Of a stretch of 64,000 nucleotides of DNA, positions 32,310-41,752 are shown in pieces. How positions within the stretch are numbered: position 1 is the first letter of the stretch; each line of letters starts with the position of its first letter. The notes beneath the pieces are model-generated. The model saw only the letters and a list, made by a program, of their open reading frames with translations, searched no databases and was not told where the DNA came from. Source of the stretch: Pseudocitrobacter corydidari (GTDB lineage: Bacteria > Pseudomonadota > Gammaproteobacteria > Enterobacterales > Enterobacteriaceae); the NCBI RefSeq assembly GCF_021172065.1, contig NZ_CP087880.1, forward strand, positions 3,386,583 through 3,450,582. Reading direction: 5' to 3'. A program made the position numbers and the translations under genes.

Positions 32310-33662
32310 ATGCACTACCGCGATCAGATCGCTTTCGGATTAACGCTTTCATTATTGACGTCAGGGTATGCCTGCGCGACGACGCTTGAGCAGGCTGTAA
32401 AAGAGACGCTGATTACGCATCCGCAAATTAGCGGCTCCATCAATAGTCGTCATTCTGCCGATGAAGATTTAAAAGCGGCCAAAGGCGGTTATCTGCCTAC
32501 GCTGGATGTCTCTGCCGGCACCGGCTGGGAGCAAACCGATAACGCCACCACGCGCGCTTCGGGCGATCACCTGCGCGATTTGCACCGCAGCGAATCGAGC
32601 ATCAACCTGAGCCAGAATCTGTTTAACGGCTTTGCCACCACCAGCGAAGTGGCGCGCCAGAAAGCGACCGTCAACTCGCGCGCGTTCACGGTGATGAATA
32701 CCGCAGAAAGCACCGCGCTGACCGCCATCCAGAGCTATCTCAACGTGCTGATGCAGGAGAAAATGGTCAGGCTGGCGGAAGAGAACCTGAAAAACCACGA
32801 ACGCATTTTCGATCAGATCCGCCTGCGCACCGAGCAGGGCGTTGGTCGCCAGGCTGACTATGAGCAGGCAGAAGCGCGTCTGGCCCAGGCGCGTAACAAC
32901 CTTCTGACGGAGCAAACCAATCTTGAAGATGCTCGCGCCAATTACTCAAGCGTGGTAGGCCGTGAAGCGACCGACCTCACCAACCCGCAGCCGTCAAAAA
33001 TCCCGGCCTCGCTGGAAGATGCAAAGAAAGTGATGCTGGATAATAGCCCGCTGTTGAAACAGGCGGATGCGGATGTAGAAGCCACGCGTCAGCAGTATGA
33101 AGCGGCGAAATCGCGCTTCTACCCAAGCGTGGATGTCGATGTTGGACGCCGGATGGACAATAACGTCGACGGCACGCGCGGCCACGATCAGGAGTGGCAG
33201 GCGATGGTGCGCATGCGCTACAACCTGTTTAACGGCGGCAGCGATCAGGCACAACTCACCTCCTACGCCTACAAAATGCAGGAAGCGCAGGATGTGAAAA
33301 AGAATGCGCTGCGTCAGCTCAACGAAGAGTTGCGCCTCGCGTGGAACGCCCTGGTGAACGCGAAACAACAGGTGCCTATTGCGAAAGATTATGCCGACCG
33401 CAGCATGGTGGTGCGAACCGCCTATCAGGAACAGTTCAGCCTCGGCGACCGTTCGCTGCTGGATATGCTCGACAGTGAAAACGAAGTGTTCAGCGCGCAG
33501 CGCCGCTACGTGGAACTCGAGTATGTCGAAATGTTTACGCACTACCGCATCAACGCCCGGACGGGCGAATTGTTAAAAGCACTGAATATTCCGGCCCCTT
33601 CCGCTGCCCAACCGGTGGAAGAGATGAAAACGTCGAAAGTCGACCTGCCGGAATTGAAGTAA
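32310..33662 (+). CDS. TolC-family outer membrane protein of type I system 2 (LapE-like)
   Basis: A 450-residue outer membrane channel protein, close paralogue of 15110-16456 (shared A-G-T-G-W-E-Q-T-D-N-A-T-T-R-A and F-N-G-F-A-T-T-S-E-V-A-R-Q-K-A segments). A signal peptide is followed by T-T-L-E-Q-A-V. It has the two-fold helical repeat of TolC proteins. AAGGACA precedes the ATG. It lies 134 bases after adhesin 2 and probably serves its export together with the next two genes. Confidence 0.93.
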   Translation: MHYRDQIAFGLTLSLLTSGYACATTLEQAVKETLITHPQISGSINSRHSADEDLKAAKGGYLPTLDVSAGTGWEQTDNATTRASGDHLRDLHRSESSINLSQNLFNGFATTSEVARQKATVNSRAFTVMNTAESTALTAIQSYLNVLMQEKMVRLAEENLKNHERIFDQIRLRTEQGVGRQADYEQAEARLAQARNNLLTEQTNLEDARANYSSVVGREATDLTNPQPSKIPASLEDAKKVMLDNSPLLKQADADVEATRQQYEAAKSRFYPSVDVDVGRRMDNNVDGTRGHDQEWQAMVRMRYNLFNGGSDQAQLTSYAYKMQEAQDVKKNALRQLNEELRLAWNALVNAKQQVPIAKDYADRSMVVRTAYQEQFSLGDRSLLDMLDSENEVFSAQRRYVELEYVEMFTHYRINARTGELLKALNIPAPSAAQPVEEMKTSKVDLPELK

Positions 33663-33700
33663 CGACTCAGGGATGTATGGGTGATACCCACAGGTGTACA

Positions 33701-33735
33701 GACGGAAAACTTCAGCCATATTGAAGGATTCCGTC
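33701..33735 (+). terminator. Nested inverted repeat between lapE-like and lapB-like genes of system 2
   Basis: GACGGAA and TTCCGTC form an outer stem, and CTTCA and TGAAG an inner stem. It occupies the same operon position as the perfect hairpin at 16461-16495. No T-run follows, so an RNA-processing or stabilising role is as likely as termination. Confidence 0.45.
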
Positions 33736-33776
33736 CGTATGCGCCCTGCGCTTTTTCGTTTATGTAAGGTCAGACG

Positions 33777-35960
33777 ATGGCACCTCAAACTGATTCAGTT
33801 GGTAACTCTTCTCCGGAAAATAACAGCACCCGCTACGATCCCCAGCACAGCCACGATGACCCGCTGCTGGATTGTTTACTGGTTGTCTGTCAGCTTCATA
33901 ACATCATCACCAGCCGCAATGCGCTGACCGCCGGCCTCCCTTTAGAGGAAAATCGTCTCACGAAAAGTACCTTTCCGCGCGCGGCACAACGGGCCGGACT
34001 TAAAGCCAGAGTCATTCAGCGCCCGCTGGATGCCATCTCTGCTATCTCGCTACCCGCAATTTTAATTCTAAAAAATTCGCAGGCGGCGGTGCTCATTGGC
34101 TGGGACGAACAGAAGCGTGCCCGCCTGCTTTCCGCGGAAACCCGGGGCGGCGAAATCACCGTCGCGCAGGAAACACTGGCCGCCGACTACAGCGGTCAGG
34201 TGATATTTATCCAGCCGGAACATGAGTTCGACACCCAGCCGAACGCCTCTATCCCGCGAACAAAATCCTGGTTCCAGGACACGCTGAAGCTGTCGAAGTT
34301 TCTCTATCTCGATTCCGTTGTCGCCAGTTTCCTGGTCAACCTGATCGCGCTTGCCACGCCGCTGTTCGTGATGAACGTCTACGATCGCGTGGTGCCAAAC
34401 CAGGCGACCGCCACGTTATGGATGCTGGCAATCGGGATTACCATCGCCTTTGCGTTTGATTTCGTTCTGAAGATTTTGCGCGGCATTTGCCTCGATCTGG
34501 CGGGTAAAAAGACCGATCTTATCGTTTCGGCGGCGCTTTTCGAGCGCCTGCTGGGCATGAAAATGAAGCTTCGCCCCAGCCGCGTGGGCGGCTTTGCGCA
34601 GAACTTCCAGGAGTATCAGTCCGTGCGCGATTTCCTTTCGTCGCTGACCCTGACTGCGCTTATCGATCTCCCCTTCACGCTGATTATTTTACTGGTCATC
34701 GGCATTATCGGCGGCCCGCTGGTGTTTATCCCCATCCTGGCCTACCCGATTGCCGTACTGGTGAACTGGATGCTCCAGCGCCCGCTGCTTGCGCAGGTGA
34801 AAAAAACCTATCGCCTGGCCAATGAACGCCAGGCCATGCTGGTAGAAACCCTGACGGGGCTGGACGCCATCAAGGTCAACAACGCGCAAAGCGAACGGCA
34901 GTATCAGTGGGAACAGGTGATTGGTAGCCTGAGCAAGCTGGAACTGCGGGTTAAATCGCTCTCTTATATCGCGGTCAACTTTACCAGCTGGCTGCAACAG
35001 TTTAGCGGCGTGGTGATTATCGTCGCCGGGGTGTACTGGATTATCGCCGGTAACCTCAGCATGGGCGGTCTGATTGCCTGCTACCTGCTGCAACGCCGCG
35101 CAATGATGCCGGTGGGTCAGCTCTGTGGCTTAATTACCCGCTATCAGCGTGCCAAAATGACCAAAGCCACCATCGACAGCATGATGGACCTGGAGCAGGA
35201 AACGCACAGCGAGGAAGTCCCGCTGAAGCGCGAGACGCTCTCTGGCGCGCTGGAGTTCTATGATGTCTCGTTCCGCTATCCGCAAAACCAGTTTGTCTCG
35301 CTTAACGGGATCTCACTGAAGATTGCTCCCGGTGAAAAAGTGGGGATTATTGGCCGCAGCGGTTCGGGAAAAAGCTCGCTGGCGAAGCTGCTGGTTGGGT
35401 TTTATCAGCCGGACGCCGGTACGGTGCTGATTGATGGCATTGATGCGCGCCAGCTTGACGTCAACGATATTCGCCACAACATCGGCTACGCACCGCAGGA
35501 TATCCACCTGTTCAACGGCACGCTGCGCGATAACCTGTTAACCGGCGCCAGCTACGTCGATGAAGAAACCATGATCCGCGCGGCGACGATCGCTGGCGTC
35601 CACGAGTTCGCCCGTCGCCATCCTTCCGGCTACAACATGCAGGTTGGCGAACGCGGGATGAACCTCTCAGGCGGCCAGCGTCAGGCGGTTGCCCTCGCCC
35701 GCGCACTCCTGCTCGACCCGCCAATCTTGTTAATGGATGAGCCCACCAGCTCGATGGATAACACCAGCGAAGACCTGATCAAAAAAGCGCTGACGCCCAT
35801 CGTCAGCAATAAAACGCTGCTGCTGGTGACCCACCGCGCGTCGCTGTTGACGCTGGTTGATCGCCTGATCATCCTCGACAACGGCAAAATCATCGCTGAT
35901 GGCCCGAAAGAAAGCGTGATGAACGCACTGAAAAAGGGGCAAATCCATGCAAACCGGTAA
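33777..35960 (+). CDS. Type I secretion ABC transporter with C39-like domain (LapB-like, system 2)
   Basis: A 727-residue paralogue of 16525-18714 with the same order: C39-like N-terminal domain (D-P-L-L-D-C-L-L-V-V-C), membrane helices at about 160-450, then the ATPase domain with G-R-S-G-S-G-K-S-S near 525, L-S-G-G-Q near 630 and L-L-M-D-E-P-T near 651. The membrane and ATPase parts are nearly colinear with system 1, showing a duplicated secretion set. It overlaps the adaptor gene by 14 bases, exactly as in system 1. It is probably the dedicated exporter of the Ser-Asp adhesin; exchange between systems is possible. Confidence 0.95.
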   Translation: MAPQTDSVGNSSPENNSTRYDPQHSHDDPLLDCLLVVCQLHNIITSRNALTAGLPLEENRLTKSTFPRAAQRAGLKARVIQRPLDAISAISLPAILILKNSQAAVLIGWDEQKRARLLSAETRGGEITVAQETLAADYSGQVIFIQPEHEFDTQPNASIPRTKSWFQDTLKLSKFLYLDSVVASFLVNLIALATPLFVMNVYDRVVPNQATATLWMLAIGITIAFAFDFVLKILRGICLDLAGKKTDLIVSAALFERLLGMKMKLRPSRVGGFAQNFQEYQSVRDFLSSLTLTALIDLPFTLIILLVIGIIGGPLVFIPILAYPIAVLVNWMLQRPLLAQVKKTYRLANERQAMLVETLTGLDAIKVNNAQSERQYQWEQVIGSLSKLELRVKSLSYIAVNFTSWLQQFSGVVIIVAGVYWIIAGNLSMGGLIACYLLQRRAMMPVGQLCGLITRYQRAKMTKATIDSMMDLEQETHSEEVPLKRETLSGALEFYDVSFRYPQNQFVSLNGISLKIAPGEKVGIIGRSGSGKSSLAKLLVGFYQPDAGTVLIDGIDARQLDVNDIRHNIGYAPQDIHLFNGTLRDNLLTGASYVDEETMIRAATIAGVHEFARRHPSGYNMQVGERGMNLSGGQRQAVALARALLLDPPILLMDEPTSSMDNTSEDLIKKALTPIVSNKTLLLVTHRASLLTLVDRLIILDNGKIIADGPKESVMNALKKGQIHANR

Positions 35961-37311
35961 CCTGCTTAGCCGCCTGATGAAGTGGCTGTTTGGCGATAAA
36001 AACACCTCCACCTTTGCTGCTAACGAAGTGAACAAAGCGCTGCTCGACGACTCCCCGCGCGTGGTGCGCATCACCCTGTGGGCGATTCTGGCATTCTTTG
36101 TGGTTATGCTGACCTGGGCTGCGCTCGCCGATATTGATGAAGTGACGCGCGGCGATGGCCGGGCTATCCCGTCATCGCGCCTGCAAAAAGTGCAAAACCT
36201 GGAAGGCGGTATTGTCTCGGAAGTGTTTGTCCATGAAGGCGAAATTGTTAAGGCTGGCGCGCCGCTGCTGCGTCTGGACGATACCCGTTTCCGCTCGAAC
36301 GCCGGGGAGTCGGAGGCCGACCGCCTGGCGCTGGAAGCGCGCGTTCAGCGCCTGACCGCACAGCTTGCCGATAAAGAAACCCTCGAACTGCCGCCGGAAA
36401 TCGCGCAGAAATCGCCGGATATCGCCAACGGAGAAATGGAGCTTTTCACCAGCGTCAAACAGCGGATTCAAAGCGAAATTGGCGGGCTGAACGAACAGCT
36501 GGTGCAGAAGAAACAGGAGCTGCTGGACTACCAGGCGAAAGCCAGCCAGACCCGCCGCAGCCTTGGCCTGCTGCAACAGGAGATCAGCATGTCCGAACCG
36601 CTGGTCGCTAAGGGGGCGATTTCGAAGGTGGAAATCCTGCGCCTGCGCCGCTCGGAAGTGGACACGCGCGGTCAGCTGGAGTCGGTGACATTAGCGATCC
36701 CGCGCGCGCAGGCGGCGATAAAAGAGATCGAAAACAAGATTGGCGAAACGCGCGATCGTTATCGCAGCGAAGCGCTGTCGCAGCTTAACGAAGCGCGCAC
36801 CGATCTCAGCAAAACGCAGGCTTCTGGCAAGGCTATCGAAGACAGGGTGAACCGTACGCTGGTGACCTCGCCGGTGCGCGGTGTCGTGCAGCAACTGATG
36901 GTCAACACCATCGGCGGCGTTATCCAGCCGGGTAGCGATCTGGTGGAAATCGTCCCGCTCGATGATACCCTGCTGATTGAAACCAAAATTCGTCCGCAGG
37001 ATATTGCGTTCCTGCACCCAGGCCAGGAAGCGATGGTGAAATTCACCGCCTATGACTACACCATCTATGGCGGCCTGAAAGCTACGCTTGAGCAGATAAG
37101 CCCGGATACGGTGACCGATAAAGACGGGAAAAGCTTCTATATCGTGCGCCTGCGCACCGAGAAGAATCACCTCGGCAGCGATCAAAAACCGCTGCTGATC
37201 ATCCCCGGAATGGTCGCATCGGTGGATATCATTACCGGCAAAAAAACCATTCTGGCCTATCTGCTAAAACCGATTCTGCGCGCCAGAGCGGAAGCCTTCC
37301 GCGAGCGATAA
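35947..37311 (+). CDS. HlyD-family membrane fusion protein (LapC-like, system 2)
   Basis: A 454-residue adaptor paralogous to 18701-20062. One N-terminal transmembrane helix (about 33-53) is followed by the lipoyl half with N-L-E-G-G-I-V-S-E, a long coiled coil (about 130-290), T-S-P-V-R-G-V-V-Q and a C-terminal beta domain. The last ~25 residues are almost the same as in system 1. It is the last gene of the adhesin block and is followed by a REP element. Confidence 0.94.
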   Translation: MQTGNLLSRLMKWLFGDKNTSTFAANEVNKALLDDSPRVVRITLWAILAFFVVMLTWAALADIDEVTRGDGRAIPSSRLQKVQNLEGGIVSEVFVHEGEIVKAGAPLLRLDDTRFRSNAGESEADRLALEARVQRLTAQLADKETLELPPEIAQKSPDIANGEMELFTSVKQRIQSEIGGLNEQLVQKKQELLDYQAKASQTRRSLGLLQQEISMSEPLVAKGAISKVEILRLRRSEVDTRGQLESVTLAIPRAQAAIKEIENKIGETRDRYRSEALSQLNEARTDLSKTQASGKAIEDRVNRTLVTSPVRGVVQQLMVNTIGGVIQPGSDLVEIVPLDDTLLIETKIRPQDIAFLHPGQEAMVKFTAYDYTIYGGLKATLEQISPDTVTDKDGKSFYIVRLRTEKNHLGSDQKPLLIIPGMVASVDIITGKKTILAYLLKPILRARAEAFRER

Positions 37312-37327
37312 TCGTGTAAACCGCAAT

Positions 37328-37382
37328 GCCGCATCAGGCCTACGAGATTCCGTAGGCCTGATAAGCGCAGCGCCATCAGGCA
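37328..37382. repeat. REP-like palindromic element
   Basis: GCATCAGGCCTACG and CGTAGGCCTGATAAGCGCAG followed by GCGCCATCAGGC form inverted REP-type units. They fill the 75 bases between the convergent lapC-like and N-acyltransferase genes and may act as a bidirectional transcript end. Confidence 0.8.
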
Positions 37383-37386
37383 AAAT

Positions 37387-38532
37387 TCAGCGCAATTGCC
37401 CACCTAACTCCTTCTCATACAACCGATAACGTTTGTAAGGCACCGCACCTATTTTCTCAAGGATCGTCCGCATCCCCGTATTGGTTTCCAGAATCCAGGA
37501 CATCTCCAGCGCATCTATGCGGCGCTTCGCAAACGGCGCGCGCAGCGCTTCAATCAGTAATAGCGCAATCACCGGGCCAATGCGGCTGAACTGGTGCTCT
37601 TTACAAATACCCATCAACGGCACGCGTGCCGTGCGTACGCCGCTCACTTTTAAGCGCCATAGCAGCTTCGCCCAGCCAAAGGGAAACAGATGCCCGTTTA
37701 AATCGGCAATCGCTTCATTAATATTGGGCATGCCTACGATAAAACCGCAGGGCGTGGCGTCGATCTCCGCAATGTAGATCATGTCATCAGGCACCAGAAA
37801 CTTCAGCTGATTGCCCATCTCGGCGAATTCACGTTCGGTGAAGGGCACAAACCCCCAGTTATGCTGCCAACCGGAGTTAAATATCTCGCGCAATATCTGC
37901 ATCTCTTCGGCGAAGCGTTTTCGGTCAATGCAGCGAATTGTCACTTTTTTACGTACCTGATCCATCAGCCGGGTGAGCGAAGGGGAGAACGTTAAATCAG
38001 TACGTTTCATCCAGTAGGCAAACAAATCAATACCTTTGGTGTACCCCTGTTGCTCTACGCGCGGGCCATACCAGGGCTTGCCGTGCGGCATCATCACCGA
38101 AGGTGGCGTGTCAAATCCGTCAACCAGTAAGCCACTTTCCTGATTAATGTTCAGGCTAAAAGGACCGGTAATTTTTCGCGCGCCTTCCGCGATTAACCAC
38201 GCCTCTGCGGCGGAAAACAGCGCCCTGAAAACCTCCGCATCATCAATCGCATCAATCATCCCGATATGCCCGCTGTCATCGCCATAGCGCTCGCGGTGCA
38301 GGGTGTCGATTTGCGCGGTAACTCGCCCCACCAGCACACCGTTTTTGCGCGCAACCCACGCCCGCCAACGGATATGTTCGGTACCGGGGTTCTTCGCGGA
38401 AAGATGCTCTTCGCGTTCAATCATCAACGGCGGGATCCAGTTGGGATCGTCGCCATAAAGTGCAGACGGAAAAGAGATAAAAGCCTGACGCTCGCGCTTA
38501 CTCACCACTTTTTCAACGCTAATCATAAACAA
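37387..38532 (-). CDS. GNAT-fold N-acyltransferase, candidate bacterial ceramide synthase
   Basis: A 381-residue cytoplasmic protein. The N-terminal part (P-N-W-I-P-P-L near residue 30, then G-R-V-T-A-Q-I) and the C-terminal part have the layout of the long GNAT-like N-acyltransferase family. That family includes the Caulobacter ceramide synthase bCerS, which acylates the amine of a 3-ketosphinganine or sphinganine-type base. The assignment rests on this family resemblance and on the ceramide genes transcribed divergently from 38807. If right, it would add the second acyl chain from acyl-CoA or acyl-ACP. A role as an unrelated acetyltransferase cannot be excluded from sequence alone. Confidence 0.75.
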   Translation of the reverse strand: MFMISVEKVVSKRERQAFISFPSALYGDDPNWIPPLMIEREEHLSAKNPGTEHIRWRAWVARKNGVLVGRVTAQIDTLHRERYGDDSGHIGMIDAIDDAEVFRALFSAAEAWLIAEGARKITGPFSLNINQESGLLVDGFDTPPSVMMPHGKPWYGPRVEQQGYTKGIDLFAYWMKRTDLTFSPSLTRLMDQVRKKVTIRCIDRKRFAEEMQILREIFNSGWQHNWGFVPFTEREFAEMGNQLKFLVPDDMIYIAEIDATPCGFIVGMPNINEAIADLNGHLFPFGWAKLLWRLKVSGVRTARVPLMGICKEHQFSRIGPVIALLLIEALRAPFAKRRIDALEMSWILETNTGMRTILEKIGAVPYKRYRLYEKELGGQLR

Positions 38533-38806
38533 CCCGCATTATATATTTTAAAAAATAATACCAATGAATAATTAAAATAAGAGCATCTCAGACTACTAAA
38601 AAATCCGCATGATAGATTTACCATAAATGCCTGTGAAACCACTTATTAATTGATAAAAATAATAAATAAAGCTAATACGTTACGCGCGGTGAATATATCA
38701 TTAAGACGACAAAAATAAACACCGCACTAAACTTTACCTTTCATGACAATATAAACTATATTACCTTCGCCTTATTATCCTGAAACTTTTTAATTGAATA
38801 TTATTC
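38533..38806. promoter_or_regulatory. A/T-rich divergent promoter region of the ceramide genes
   Basis: The 274 bases between the two divergent gene starts are very A/T-rich compared with the flanking genes. It must carry promoters in both directions. I see no clear regulator box. The composition is typical of horizontally acquired, H-NS-silenced loci. Confidence 0.5.
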
Positions 38807-40552
38807 ATGGTGTATATGTCCAACAAAACCCCAACTCATACTCTGCCGATGCGCTATGCGGACTTCCCTACTCTGGTGGAAGCGTTGGACTATGCAGCCC
38901 TGGGTCGCGCCGGTATGTATTTCTACGATCGCCGTATCCAGCTTGAGAACACGCTGGAATACCGCCAGCTGCAGCAACGCGCAAAAGCAGGCGCGCGGCG
39001 GTTGCTGTCGCTGAACATTCGTAAAGGCGAACGCGTCGCGCTGATCGCCGAAACCAGTACCGGGTTTGTCGAAGCCTTTTTTGCGTGTCAATACGCCGGT
39101 CTGGTGGCCGTTCCGCTCGCCATTCCAATGGGCGTAGGACAACGTGATTCTTACACCACTAAACTTCAGGGTTTATTAGCCAGTTGTAAACCCGCGGCCA
39201 TTATTAGCAGTGATGAATGGCTTTCATTAATTGATGTGGGAAATATAGATAACGCCTCTCTGCATATTTTAAGTCATGCTGATTTTAATGCGCTGACAGA
39301 AAAAGAGGTCGAACTCTCGCTACCGTCTCCCGATGATATTGCATATCTTCAGTACACCTCCGGTAGCACGCGCTTCCCGCGCGGCGTCATTATTACGCAT
39401 CGGGAAGTTATGGCGAATTTACAGGTAATTAGCCACGATGGAATAAAATTACGCGCCAGCGATCGCTGCGTCTCCTGGCTGCCGTTCTATCATGATATGG
39501 GGTTAGTCGGCTTTCTGTTAACGCCGGTCGCGACGCAGCTCTCCGTCGATTATTTGCGTACGCAAGATTTTGCTATGCGCCCGCTCCAGTGGCTAAAGCT
39601 TATTAACCAAAACCGCTGCACAGTCTCGGTTGCGCCACCTTTCGGCTACGACCTGTGCCTGCGCCGCGTCAACGATCGCGATCTGGCCGAACTCGATCTC
39701 TCCTGCTGGCGTGTGGCGGGCATTGGCGCAGAACCTATTCCTGGGCAGCAGTTAACCGAGTTTGGCGAACGCTTTCGTCAGGCACAGTTTGACCCTCATG
39801 CATTTATGCCCTGCTATGGCCTGGCTGAGAATGCGCTGGCGGTGAGCTTCTCCGCCGAAGCGGCTGGATTGCAGGTCCATGAGATTGACCGTGATATTCT
39901 TGAGTGCAAAGGTAAAGCTGTTGCCCCCACCGCACAAACACGCGCCATCTCCACCTTTGTTAACTGCGGCAAGGCGCTTCCCGGGCATGCTATTGAAATC
40001 CGTAATGAAATGGGTAAACGTCTGGCGGAGCAGGAAATCGGTCATATCTATATTTCCGGGCCGAGTCTGATGAGCGGTTATTTCCAGGACCTGGCCTCAC
40101 AAAAAGAGATTGAGTCTACCGGCTGGATGGACACGGGCGATCTGGGTTATCTGCTGGACGACAACCTCTACGTCACCGGGCGCATAAAAGACCTGATTAT
40201 TATTCATGGCCGCAATATCTGGCCGCAGGATATTGAATACGTCGCGGAAAAAGAACTGGGGATTCATTCGGGCAATGCCATTGCGTTTGTCACCGCGCAG
40301 GAACGGATTGTGTTGCAGATTCAATGCCGCATCAGCTCTGAAGAACATCGTCAGCAAACGCTGCATGCGCTTACCGCGCGCATTCAAAGTGAATTCGGCG
40401 TGACGGCGGACATCGAATTTGTCCCACCGCACAGCATTCCGCGCACCTCTTCCGGCAAACCCGCACGCGCCGAGGCTAAACGACGCTATTTAACCCCAAC
40501 TGGCGAGACCATCAGCCCGCAACAAACGTCGGTGGCAGGTTACGTACAATGA
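38807..40552 (+). CDS. Fatty acyl-AMP ligase / acyl-ACP synthetase
   Basis: A 581-residue adenylate-forming enzyme of the fatty acyl-AMP ligase group. The phosphate-binding motif Y-T-S-G-S-T is at 183-188, G-L-A-E-N at about 341, D-T-G-D-L at about 444 and the catalytic lysine K551 lies in S-S-G-K-P. By analogy with Caulobacter acpS of the ceramide cluster it would load a fatty acid onto the dedicated ACP at 41492. The start could instead be ATG 38816; neither has a strong ribosome-binding site. It overlaps the next gene by 4 bases (ATGA), so the four genes 38807-42911 form one operon. Confidence 0.9.
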   Translation: MVYMSNKTPTHTLPMRYADFPTLVEALDYAALGRAGMYFYDRRIQLENTLEYRQLQQRAKAGARRLLSLNIRKGERVALIAETSTGFVEAFFACQYAGLVAVPLAIPMGVGQRDSYTTKLQGLLASCKPAAIISSDEWLSLIDVGNIDNASLHILSHADFNALTEKEVELSLPSPDDIAYLQYTSGSTRFPRGVIITHREVMANLQVISHDGIKLRASDRCVSWLPFYHDMGLVGFLLTPVATQLSVDYLRTQDFAMRPLQWLKLINQNRCTVSVAPPFGYDLCLRRVNDRDLAELDLSCWRVAGIGAEPIPGQQLTEFGERFRQAQFDPHAFMPCYGLAENALAVSFSAEAAGLQVHEIDRDILECKGKAVAPTAQTRAISTFVNCGKALPGHAIEIRNEMGKRLAEQEIGHIYISGPSLMSGYFQDLASQKEIESTGWMDTGDLGYLLDDNLYVTGRIKDLIIIHGRNIWPQDIEYVAEKELGIHSGNAIAFVTAQERIVLQIQCRISSEEHRQQTLHALTARIQSEFGVTADIEFVPPHSIPRTSSGKPARAEAKRRYLTPTGETISPQQTSVAGYVQ

Positions 40553-41460
40553 GTCATACGGTCGCGGTGACCGGCGGAACCGGTTTTATCGGCAAGCATA
40601 TTCTTGCCAGTCTGCTTTCCCGCGGCTTTACGGTGCGCGCCTTAACTCGCGCACCGCGTAATGATTCAAGCCAACAGCTCACCTGGGTTCAGGGCTCGTT
40701 GGAAGACCGAAACGCCCTCACGGAGCTGGTAAAAGGCGCGCGTTATATCGTTCATGGCGCGGGTCAGGTGCGTGGGCATAATGAAGACGTCTTCACCCAG
40801 TGCAATGTAATGGGCAGCCTGCGCCTGCTGCAGGCCGCAAAAGAAGGCGGATATTGCGAGCGCTTTCTGTTTATCTCTTCGCTGGCGGCGCGGCATCCTG
40901 AACTCTCGTGGTACGCCAACTCTAAATATATTGCCGAACAGAAATTAGCGGCGATGTCTGCGGGTATCTCACTGGGGATATTCCGCCCCACCGCCGTCTA
41001 TGGTTCGGGCGATAAAGAACTCAAACCGCTATTCGACTGGATGCTGCGGGGCGTACTTCCCCAGCTCAGCGCGGCGGAGACAAAACTGACCTTCATTCAC
41101 GCCATCGACCTCGCGCAGGCCGTTACGCAGTGGTTATCCAGTGACGTTCCGCAGGCGCATACCTACGAATTATGCGATGGCAACAAAAGCTATTGCTGGA
41201 AGGATCTTCAGGAGATCGGCTCAACCGCGCGTCATGGCCCGGTCCGATTAATCCCTGTTCCGCTCTATCTGCTGCAAATTATGGCAGATATCAGCACGCG
41301 GCTAAGCCAGCTTGCCGGAAAAGAACCAATGCTTACCCGGTCAAAAATCTGCGAACTCACGCATCCGGACTGGTCGGTCAATATTCAAAACGCAGTCGAC
41401 GATTTTAACTGGTCTCCAGGGATTAGCCTGACGCACGCAATACACCACAGGCTATTTTGA
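40549..41460 (+). CDS. cerR: NAD-dependent epimerase/dehydratase-family reductase, CerR-like
   Basis: A 303-residue extended short-chain dehydrogenase. The Rossmann motif G-G-T-G-F-I-G is at 9-15. The active-site pair Y122 and K126 (Y-A-N-S-K) follows S-S-L near 105. In Caulobacter the homologous gene cerR lies in the same set (serine palmitoyltransferase, ACP, acyl-ACP synthetase) and reduces the 3-keto group during ceramide synthesis. I infer the same role. Its start overlaps the ligase stop and the ACP gene follows after 31 bases. Confidence 0.82.
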   Translation: MSHTVAVTGGTGFIGKHILASLLSRGFTVRALTRAPRNDSSQQLTWVQGSLEDRNALTELVKGARYIVHGAGQVRGHNEDVFTQCNVMGSLRLLQAAKEGGYCERFLFISSLAARHPELSWYANSKYIAEQKLAAMSAGISLGIFRPTAVYGSGDKELKPLFDWMLRGVLPQLSAAETKLTFIHAIDLAQAVTQWLSSDVPQAHTYELCDGNKSYCWKDLQEIGSTARHGPVRLIPVPLYLLQIMADISTRLSQLAGKEPMLTRSKICELTHPDWSVNIQNAVDDFNWSPGISLTHAIHHRLF

Positions 41461-41491
41461 TTTTCTACATAACAGGTGTGGCAACATTTCT

Positions 41492-41752
41492 ATGGTAAAT
41501 CGTGAAAGAGTGATGGATTACATTCTCTCCTGCTTGCGGGAGATGATCGAAAAGGGACTGGAAATCAAGCCTGACAGTGACCTCGTCAACGATCTGGGCC
41601 TGGAGTCGATAAAGGTGATGGATTTATTGATGGAGCTTGAAGATGAATTCGATATTTCCATACCTATCAACATCTTGCTGGATGTCAGAACGCCTGCGCA
41701 ATTGCGCGACGCCTTAATTCCTTTCCTGGAGAACCGCAATGAGCCTGTATGA
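41492..41752 (+). CDS. Dedicated acyl carrier protein
   Basis: An 86-residue acidic ACP. The phosphopantetheine-attachment serine is S39 in D-L-G-L-E-S-I-K. The surrounding helix pattern is typical, and the housekeeping AcpP motif is not identical. It sits between cerR and the serine palmitoyltransferase and overlaps the latter by 14 bases. As in Caulobacter, it is expected to present the acyl chain to serine palmitoyltransferase. A 4'-phosphopantetheinyl transferase is not encoded in the window, so the host enzyme must modify it. Confidence 0.92.
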   Translation: MVNRERVMDYILSCLREMIEKGLEIKPDSDLVNDLGLESIKVMDLLMELEDEFDISIPINILLDVRTPAQLRDALIPFLENRNEPV

